The notes under the pieces were generated by a model. That model was not told where the DNA came from, did no database searches, and saw nothing but the letters and a program-made list of their open reading frames with translations. From a virus, in IMG/VR virus record IMGVR_UViG_3300017764_000024, positions 1 to 35,862 of that record: a DNA stretch of 35,862 nt. One strand, written 5' to 3'. The position numbers and the translations under genes were made by a program. The stretch's first letter is position 1, and every line of letters starts with the position of its first letter. Positions 29,290-35,862 of this stretch are shown here, in pieces.

Positions 29290-30054
29290 ATGGCAAAAAA
29301 AGAAAAAACCGCACCTGCGGTATGGGAACAAAAAGACAGAGTATACGAACTAGTTGGTAATAAAAAACCCATCATAACTACAATACCAGCAAAACACTCT
29401 GTTAAAAGATCTTTATTATGGTTTGATCCAGAAAAAGGTTATCAAAGAGAATTAAGATACGCTACAAACCAAAGCTCACCATTTGTTGATGAGCAAAAAG
29501 GTGAAGTTACATTACAACAAATTGTTTTTAGAGATGGAACTTTATTCGTGCCAAAGGCAAATGTATCACTACAAAAACTATTATCGCTTTATCACCCATT
29601 AAATGGTGGTATATATTACGAAGTAGATAATGTTAAACAAGCGAATGATGATTTAGCATATCTTGAAGCTGAAATTGAAGCTTTAAACTCTGCTAAAAAC
29701 TTAGATATTGATCATTTAGAAGCTATATTAAGAGTAGAGGTTGGTAGTAAGGTTAATTCTATGACTTCTAAGGAGATTAAAAGAGACGTGCTGTTGTTTG
29801 CACGTAGAAATCCTATTTTATTCTTAGAGTTAGCGTCTGATGACAACGTACAATTAAGAAATTTTGGTATAAAAGCCGTAGAAGACGGTATTATTGATTT
29901 AAGTCAAGACCAAAGAAACTTTACTTGGGCGTCAACAGGTAGAAAACTGTTATCTGTACCTTTTGAAGAAAACCCTTATTCAGCACTAGCTGCTTGGTTT
30001 AAAACAGATGAAGGAGTAGAGATTTACTCAAGTATTGAAAAAAGATTAAAATAA
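29290..30054 (+). CDS. Conserved phage head-associated protein, 254 aa
   Basis: Conserved blocks are LLWFDPEKGYQRELRY, SPFVDEQKGEV, DGTLFVPKANVSLQKLLSLY, VEVGSKVNSMTSKEIKRDVL and NPYSALAAWFKTDEGVEIYS. This matches a family that follows the major capsid gene in marine podovirus-like phages. A role in head completion, neck or capsid decoration is inferred from position. It is mainly helical from residue 120 on (LAYLEAEIEALNSAKNLDID). The gene lies between the MCP terminator and the 30069-30093 hairpin. Confidence 0.65.
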   Translation: MAKKEKTAPAVWEQKDRVYELVGNKKPIITTIPAKHSVKRSLLWFDPEKGYQRELRYATNQSSPFVDEQKGEVTLQQIVFRDGTLFVPKANVSLQKLLSLYHPLNGGIYYEVDNVKQANDDLAYLEAEIEALNSAKNLDIDHLEAILRVEVGSKVNSMTSKEIKRDVLLFARRNPILFLELASDDNVQLRNFGIKAVEDGIIDLSQDQRNFTWASTGRKLLSVPFEENPYSALAAWFKTDEGVEIYSSIEKRLK

Positions 30055-30068
30055 AGTCACTTATAGCG

Positions 30069-30093
30069 GTTAGGCCGCTTAACGTGGCCTAAC
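30069..30093 (+). terminator. Perfect intergenic hairpin, weak terminator candidate
   Basis: GTTAGGCC (30069-30076) pairs exactly with GGCCTAAC (30086-30093) across a 9-nt loop. ACTATAAAAAATA follows rather than a T-tract, so this is more likely an mRNA-end or processing hairpin than a strong terminator. It sits in the 57-bp gap before the connector genes. Confidence 0.45.
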
Positions 30094-30111
30094 TACTATA
30101 AAAAATATAAA

Positions 30112-30828
30112 ATGGCAGTAAGTGTAGATACCGTATATCAAAGAGTGCTCGCTGTGTTAAATAAAGAGCAAAGAGGTTATTTAACACCTGAAGAATTTAA
30201 TTTGTTTGCCAATCAAGTTCAAATGGATATATTTGAGCAGTATTTTTACGATATAAATCAATTTAGCAGATTGCATGGTAATGATACAGAGTATTCAGAC
30301 GTGTTAAACATATTGAACGAAAAAATAAATATATTTGAAAAGCAAGCATCACTTGATTATGATGAAAACGCTACACCTCCACACTACGATCTACCTACAG
30401 ATATATATAGGTTAGGCACAGTTATATATAAAAGCTCTGAAGTTGAAAAAGTCAACAGAAACGAGTATTTATATATAAACTCTTCAGCCATAACCAAACC
30501 AACAGATGATTTTCCTATTTATACTAGAGATGAAAACGGTATAAGAGTTTATGGTACATCAGAAATAACTTCTGATTCAACTGTAACGAATCCAGTAACT
30601 ATAAACTACGTGAAAAGACCTGATAGAGTTATTTGGAACTATAACACTGTTTTAGGTAACGCTCAATATCAAGCTACAGGTAGTAATGATTTTGATCTTC
30701 ATGATTCAGAGGAAGTAGAAATTGTAACAAAAATATTAGCTTTAGCTGGTGTTTTAGTTAGAGATTTATCAGTATATCAATTAGCGATGCAAGAAGATAT
30801 GCTTGCAGCACAACAAGAAAAACAATAA
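30112..30828 (+). CDS. Head-tail connector or adaptor candidate, 238 aa
   Basis: It begins MAVSVDTVYQRVLAVLNKEQ, then RGYLTPEEFNLFANQVQMDI. This is the strongly conserved start (MAVSVDTVYQRVLAxxNKEQRGYxTPxEFNLxANQAQxxIFEQYFYDxNQF) of a family found in Bacteroidota phages, where it follows the capsid gene. The middle is beta-rich (NPVTINYVKRPDRVIWNY) and the end helical. Adaptor, ring or tail-tube function is inferred from position. It lies 3 nt from the next gene. Confidence 0.65.
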   Translation: MAVSVDTVYQRVLAVLNKEQRGYLTPEEFNLFANQVQMDIFEQYFYDINQFSRLHGNDTEYSDVLNILNEKINIFEKQASLDYDENATPPHYDLPTDIYRLGTVIYKSSEVEKVNRNEYLYINSSAITKPTDDFPIYTRDENGIRVYGTSEITSDSTVTNPVTINYVKRPDRVIWNYNTVLGNAQYQATGSNDFDLHDSEEVEIVTKILALAGVLVRDLSVYQLAMQEDMLAAQQEKQ

Positions 30829-30831
30829 TAA

Positions 30832-31743
30832 ATGGCTTTATTTGAAGGAACACAGTATCAATACTATTACGGCCCTGATAATTTATGGGGTACTAACGAT
30901 GAGGTTTATGGAAACTACCAGTTTATAAAGCTAAAAGAGCTAGTTAATAATTTTATTATAGCTTATGTAGGTGAAGATAAAATTATATCTAAAATAAAAA
31001 GAACAGATGTAGCTTTTCATGTAAAAAGAGCTATGCAAGAGTTTAGCTATGATATATTTAAAAGTGAAAAGTCTCAAGAAATAGAAATACCACCAAGCTT
31101 ACAAATGCCACTACCACATGACTATGTTAATTATGTGAAAATTAGTTGGCTAGATCAAAGTGGTGTTGAAAGGCTTTTATATCCTGCTAGAAAAACTAGT
31201 AATCCACTACCTATACTTCAAGATGACAAATATGAATATTTGTTTGACTATCAAAGTGGTGAGATACTAACAGCCAACGAATCTGAAACTTGGAAGAAAT
31301 TTAAATCAGACACTAGTAATGCATCAACTGACAACTTAGATGATTTAGAAAACGATCCTGGGTTGTTACAATTATTTGGCAGAAGATATGGCATGGAGCC
31401 AGAAAATTCACAAACAAACGGTGTTTACTTTATAGATCCACTTAAAAGTAAAATATTCTTTGATTCGTCAATGACTGGCAAAGTTATTACTTTAAAATAC
31501 ATAAGCGACGGTTTAGCTGTAGACGCGGATATGATAGTTCACAAGTTTGCTGAAGAAGCCGTGTATCAGCACGTTGCTCACGCTATACTGTCAACAAGAG
31601 CTAATGTTCCAGAATATATAATTCAAAGATTTCAAAAAGGTAAATTTGCAAAAGCTAGACAAGCTAAGTTAAGACTATCTAATTTAAAAATAGAGGAGCT
31701 TACTCAAGTAATGAGAGGTAAGTCTAAAGTTATAAAACACTAA
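30832..31743 (+). CDS. Connector / tail-tube candidate, 303 aa
   Basis: Conserved blocks are QFIKLKELVNNFIIAYVGED, KRTDVAFHVKRAMQEFSYDI and IEIPPSLQMPLPHDYVNYVK, with SWLDQSGVERLLYPA following. This family accompanies the MAVSVDTVYQ protein in Bacteroidota phages and matches the profile of a neck or tail-tube protein. The N-terminal Tyr-rich stretch (GTQYQYYYGPDNLWGTNDEV) is unusual. The C-terminal helical basic segment (KFAKARQAKLRLSNLKIEEL) may bind DNA or the portal. The function is inferred. Confidence 0.65.
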   Translation: MALFEGTQYQYYYGPDNLWGTNDEVYGNYQFIKLKELVNNFIIAYVGEDKIISKIKRTDVAFHVKRAMQEFSYDIFKSEKSQEIEIPPSLQMPLPHDYVNYVKISWLDQSGVERLLYPARKTSNPLPILQDDKYEYLFDYQSGEILTANESETWKKFKSDTSNASTDNLDDLENDPGLLQLFGRRYGMEPENSQTNGVYFIDPLKSKIFFDSSMTGKVITLKYISDGLAVDADMIVHKFAEEAVYQHVAHAILSTRANVPEYIIQRFQKGKFAKARQAKLRLSNLKIEELTQVMRGKSKVIKH

Positions 31744-31746
31744 TAT

Positions 31747-34700
31747 ATGCCTGAAATTAAAAATGTTTTTTCGGCAGGTAAAATGAATAAAGACCTGGAC
31801 GAAAGATTAATTCCCAATGGCCAGTATCGAGATGCTTTGAATATAAAGATATCTAGTTCTGAGGGTGCGGACGTAGGTGCAATTGAAAATATATTAGGTA
31901 ACACAGCTATTTTTAATAGATCTTATAATGAGGTTACTAACTCATACACTCAATGGGGTTTAAACGACTCTGACACAAACTACTATGGTTTTGATAACTG
32001 TAAAACAGTAGGTGTTATAAGATACGATAGAAATGAAAAAATATATTGGCTTCTAAGTGGTAGCAATCAAGATGGTATACTAGAGTTTGATCAAACAACT
32101 AAAGTTGTATCTCCTGTTGTTATAGATAAAAACAACGTTTTAAAATTTTCATCAAATACTCTTATTACAGGTATAAATATAATCGATGGCTTGTTGTTTT
32201 TTACTGATGACTTAAATGAGCCAAAATGTATCAACATAGAAAGATTCAAAACTGCAGCAGCAGCCTCAGGAGACACTTCTCACACTGAAATTTACGGTAG
32301 AGATTTTATAGAATCAGATGTAACCGTAATAAAAAAATCACCTATTACAGCCCCCACTTTGGAGATGTACAGAACAAAGCAGCTTGACGATAATGGCAAT
32401 GTTACTAATGTAGATACAGGTTGGTATGGAGCTTTAGGTAGCAATGTAGATGGTGAACCAACACCATTTGATCCAGGTACTGCTGTTACTATGTATTGGA
32501 ATCAACCTTATCCTTTTTATAATGTTGGTGATACTTTAGTTTTAACGGCTTCAAACGGTGAAGATGATGAAGATCATATAGCTAGAGTTAAAGTTTTTGA
32601 AGTACCAACAGGTAATACTCAAAACTTTGCTAAAGTAAACGTGTTGTCTATTAACACAGCACCAGCAACGAGTACATTTTGGGAGGTAACTTTAGAACAA
32701 ACTCCACCCATGTTTGAGTTTAAGTTTGCTAGGTTTGCGTATAGATATATATACAATGATAATCAAGTTTCTTGTTTTTCTCCTTTTTCTGAGCCAGCAT
32801 TTTTACCTGACGAAAAAGCTTTTGAATATAACCCAGAGCAAGGTTACAATGTGTTAATGAAAAACACGGTTAGAAATTTAAAAGTAAAAAACTTCGCGTC
32901 AAGTGGGACAGTTCCATCCGATGTAGAAAAAATAGATATATTATATAAAGATTCTTCAAACCAAAATGTTTATGTTGTAGATACAATTGAAAAAGACTCT
33001 TCTGGTAACTTTGCTAATCAGTATAGTATAAAATCTGAAATAATAAGCAAGGTTATAGAGTCTAATCAAATACTAAGACCGTTTGATAATGTACCAAGAA
33101 AAGCAAAATCTCAAGAAATAATTGCCAATAGGCTAGTTTATGCTAATTATTTACAGAACTTTGATATAAAAAATGCAAACGGTGACATTGTAAAACCTAA
33201 AGTATCTATAAACATTGACAATTACCCAACTTGGAATATTACTAATGAATCAGCTGGTAAATCAATAAAAACTTTAAGAACTTATCAAATTGGCGTTGCT
33301 TATAGAGATGAACATGGTAGAGAAACACCAGTGTTTTCATCAGAAACAAGTTCTACTGTATTAGGTAAAACATCAGCAAACTTAAATAATAGAATATCTG
33401 CGGTAATAGAATCAGATCCTCCAGAAGGTTTTACTCATTTTAAGTTTTTTGTTAAAGAAAATTCAAACGAGTACTATAATTTATCAATGGATAGATTTTA
33501 CGTTGAGTCAGATGATAATGTTTGGATATCTTTTCCATCTTCAGAAAGAAATAAAATAAAAGAAGATGACTTTATTATATTAAAAAAACAACACGATAGC
33601 AACAACTTTGTTGATGAAGAAGCTAGATACAAAATTATAGCTTTAGAAAATGAAGCTCCAGACACAATAAAAACAAAAAATGTAAACAAAGCTAAAATAC
33701 AAGGTTCGGGTAATAATAACACCTTTGTATCTGACGGTCAGCCAGTTGAAACTGCTTTAACTTTAAAAATACTAAATCAAGCTTGGGTTGACTCTGGCGC
33801 TGATTCTAGAGACAACGCTTTGTTAGGTGAACCACAGCTTTGTTGTAAAATATTTACAGAAACAAATACAACACCTGTTTTTTATGATATAGAAAGTATA
33901 CAAAAAGTTGGATCTGGTAACGATGCTCATTACAAGATTACTTTAAATAAACCACTATCTGGTATGGCTTTTGCTACAAGTAATGGTCAAGAAGCTGTAG
34001 GTTTAGGTATAAATATATTTCAAAAAGAAATACAAAATAAACCAGAGTTTGCTGGTAGATTTTTTGCAAAAATATATAGTGATAAAGCTTTAGTTGACAG
34101 AATAACATCGGTAAACGAAAAAGAAGGTTATGCTATAGCTTCTACTCGCACTCTTGGTAAAATGACTAGATTTGGAGATAATGATGATAACTGGAAATCT
34201 GGCGATAGAGGTTGGCATATAGATAATTCACAGCCTCGTTATCATACAGCTGTTCAAGGGGGATTGTTGCCACATAATAGTAATCTTCCTGGAGAAACGC
34301 TTAACGTTGGTGCGAAACGAGGTAGAGGGACTAGAGTGGGCTCAAAATACATAGATATATGTTATTTTAAATGGGGACCTGGTAGTGGTAGCGCGGCAAG
34401 AAACGCATGGGACGGTTATTGGTGGGGCTTTGAAAATAAAGTTCCAGACGCAGCTGATACAGCTAATTTTTTACAGTCACCTGGACAAAAGATAAGATGG
34501 ACTGATGATCCAGATGGCACTATATATGAAATAGTCGATTATGCTAGAGTTCATTGTGTTACTTATAAAGGCAGCAAAAAAGGAAAGTTCGCTTCATCGA
34601 GATTAATAAGATTTACAATTCAACTAGATAAACCTCTAACTTGGTCACCAGATGACTCTTTACAGTTAACAGAAGTAGGTGGAAGTACTACTACTAATTT

Positions 34701-35862
34701 AGAGTTTTTAAGAATAGTAGATGAAGACTCTGGAACGTACACATCAAAAAACCCTGCTATTTTTGAAACTGAGCCCGATGAAAATGTTGACATTGATATA
34801 TACTATGAAGCTAGTGATAATATACCAATCGCTCAACACGGAACTGAAGCGTTGCCATCTACTCACGATTTAGATTGGTTCAACTGCTATTCGTTTAACA
34901 ATGGTGTAGAGTCTGACAGAATAAGAGATGATTTTAACGCTGTAAGAATAGGTAAAGGTGTAAAAGTATCTGCAACACTAGATGAGCCATACCAAGAAGA
35001 AAGAAGAGGATCAGGTTTAATATTTTCTCAAATATTCAACTCTTTAACAGGCACAAACAAACTTAATCAGTTTATACAAGCTCAACCTATAACTAAAGAC
35101 TTAAATCCAGCAAATGGATCAATACAAAAACTTCACGCTAGAGACACAGATTTAGTTGTAATGTGTGAAGATAAAGTTTTAAAGATTTTAGCTCAGAAAG
35201 ATGCCTTATTTAACGCAGACGGATCTGCTAACGTTACATCTAACGCGGCTGTTTTAGGTCAAGCGATACCTTTTGTTGGTGAATATGGTATATCTAAAAA
35301 CCCAGAGTCGTATGCTTATTATGGTTTTAGATCTTACTTCACAGATAAAAATAGAGGTGTTGTTTTAAGGCTATCAAGAGATGGTTTAGAAGAAATATCT
35401 TCAAACGGCATGAGCGATTATTTTTCAGATAAACTTGCTTCAGAAAACACAATGATTGGCAACTACGACGAAGACTCTGGATGCTACAATGTTAGTTTTT
35501 CTGATGAAACAGTTTCTTTTGAAGAAACAGTTAGAGGTTGGCCAACTAGAAAATCTTTTGTAGCTGAAGCTGGTGTATCTTTAAATAACATATATTACAC
35601 ATTTAAAGATGGTGTCATATGGTCACATGACAATCAAACAAGAAATAACTTTTATGGTACTCAATATAAATCAACAGTAAAGCTAGTGTTTAACGAGTCA
35701 CCATCAAAAATTAAAAACTTTAAAACAATATTTTACAAAGGAGACTCTGGTTGGACTTGTCCAAAAATATCTACAGATCAACAAGACGGTAGCGTTCCAG
35801 GCTTTTCTAATAAAGAAGGTATATATTATAACTTTATAAAAGGCATTGAAAACACATGGGAT
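31747..35862 (+). CDS. Large tail hub / stabilization-type protein, partial at the right end (1372 codons visible)
   Basis: ATG at 31747 opens a frame that is in phase to the window end and has no stop there, so it is truncated by the edge. It begins MPEIKNVFSAGKMNKDLDER, then LIPNGQYRDALNI, and has a LLFFTDDLNEPKCINIERF block. Later segments are LRPFDNVPRKAKSQEIIANR, a LVYANYLQNFD segment, YQIGVAYRDEHGRETPVFSS and GVVLRLSRDGLEEISSNGMS. These are the conserved blocks of the large tail-tube or stabilization-type proteins of podovirus-like and crAss-like phages. It probably builds the tail hub. In many annotations it is simply called phage stabilization protein. Confidence 0.75.
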   Translation, partial: MPEIKNVFSAGKMNKDLDERLIPNGQYRDALNIKISSSEGADVGAIENILGNTAIFNRSYNEVTNSYTQWGLNDSDTNYYGFDNCKTVGVIRYDRNEKIYWLLSGSNQDGILEFDQTTKVVSPVVIDKNNVLKFSSNTLITGINIIDGLLFFTDDLNEPKCINIERFKTAAAASGDTSHTEIYGRDFIESDVTVIKKSPITAPTLEMYRTKQLDDNGNVTNVDTGWYGALGSNVDGEPTPFDPGTAVTMYWNQPYPFYNVGDTLVLTASNGEDDEDHIARVKVFEVPTGNTQNFAKVNVLSINTAPATSTFWEVTLEQTPPMFEFKFARFAYRYIYNDNQVSCFSPFSEPAFLPDEKAFEYNPEQGYNVLMKNTVRNLKVKNFASSGTVPSDVEKIDILYKDSSNQNVYVVDTIEKDSSGNFANQYSIKSEIISKVIESNQILRPFDNVPRKAKSQEIIANRLVYANYLQNFDIKNANGDIVKPKVSINIDNYPTWNITNESAGKSIKTLRTYQIGVAYRDEHGRETPVFSSETSSTVLGKTSANLNNRISAVIESDPPEGFTHFKFFVKENSNEYYNLSMDRFYVESDDNVWISFPSSERNKIKEDDFIILKKQHDSNNFVDEEARYKIIALENEAPDTIKTKNVNKAKIQGSGNNNTFVSDGQPVETALTLKILNQAWVDSGADSRDNALLGEPQLCCKIFTETNTTPVFYDIESIQKVGSGNDAHYKITLNKPLSGMAFATSNGQEAVGLGINIFQKEIQNKPEFAGRFFAKIYSDKALVDRITSVNEKEGYAIASTRTLGKMTRFGDNDDNWKSGDRGWHIDNSQPRYHTAVQGGLLPHNSNLPGETLNVGAKRGRGTRVGSKYIDICYFKWGPGSGSAARNAWDGYWWGFENKVPDAADTANFLQSPGQKIRWTDDPDGTIYEIVDYARVHCVTYKGSKKGKFASSRLIRFTIQLDKPLTWSPDDSLQLTEVGGSTTTNLEFLRIVDEDSGTYTSKNPAIFETEPDENVDIDIYYEASDNIPIAQHGTEALPSTHDLDWFNCYSFNNGVESDRIRDDFNAVRIGKGVKVSATLDEPYQEERRGSGLIFSQIFNSLTGTNKLNQFIQAQPITKDLNPANGSIQKLHARDTDLVVMCEDKVLKILAQKDALFNADGSANVTSNAAVLGQAIPFVGEYGISKNPESYAYYGFRSYFTDKNRGVVLRLSRDGLEEISSNGMSDYFSDKLASENTMIGNYDEDSGCYNVSFSDETVSFEETVRGWPTRKSFVAEAGVSLNNIYYTFKDGVIWSHDNQTRNNFYGTQYKSTVKLVFNESPSKIKNFKTIFYKGDSGWTCPKISTDQQDGSVPGFSNKEGIYYNFIKGIENTWD

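Overview
The window is one end-to-end piece of a tailed double-stranded DNA bacteriophage genome, probably marine. It holds a terminase, portal, scaffold and major capsid block, tail-fibre genes, and a dense run of tiny genes of the kind found in phages. The host is most likely a Bacteroidota (Flavobacteriia-type) bacterium. The DNA is AT-rich. Start codons follow AT-rich leaders (typically TAAAAAATG-like) with no Shine-Dalgarno purine tract. The head and connector genes are of a kind I associate with podovirus-like and crAss-like phages of Bacteroidota. The host call is an inference, not a direct observation.

Left arm, 1-7440, minus strand: about 25 small genes packed end to end, often with ATGA overlaps. 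Most are family-level unknowns of marine phages. Recognisable members are a GP88-like cysteine protein (605-1210), a short zinc-ribbon-like protein (3823-4011), an MSTR-type family protein (2604-3128) and a small membrane protein (1207-1362). The arm also carries tRNA-Arg(UCU) and an unusual 123-nt RNA with a tRNA acceptor/T-arm but no normal D or anticodon arm. Seven copies of a 32-bp element, all in one orientation and with almost invariant internal spacing, sit just upstream of minus-strand genes. They look like a phage-specific promoter family. Two UUCG-loop terminators divide the 6250-7440 part into short, separately transcribed units.

Divergent centre, 7364-7711: about 350 bp without a gene, containing short inverted and direct repeats. 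Transcription diverges here, leftwards into the small-gene arm and rightwards into the virion arm.

Right arm, 7712-35862, plus strand: a first cluster contains a small basic protein, a fibre-like protein, a phage groEL-groES pair in reversed overlapping order, a winged-helix-like protein, and a run of basic proteins with S/T-P/A-x-K motifs plus an HExxH peptidase. A DUF6321-like protein and a GTA-type holin follow. Next come four tail-fibre or tail-associated genes (13856-20171), one ending in an S74 self-cleaving chaperone, then small genes and a protein that may be a tandem GroES-like double barrel. The packaging and head module follows: small terminase candidate, TerL, portal, acidic scaffold candidate, major capsid protein, terminator, three connector or tail-tube candidates, and a very large tail hub or stabilization-type protein that runs off the right end.

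The two arms fit a small-gene host-interaction arm and a late virion arm. The chaperonin pair probably folds the capsid or fibre proteins. No DNA polymerase, lysin, integrase, CRISPR array or insertion sequence is visible, so the genome continues beyond the window, certainly on both sides because a gene is cut at each edge.
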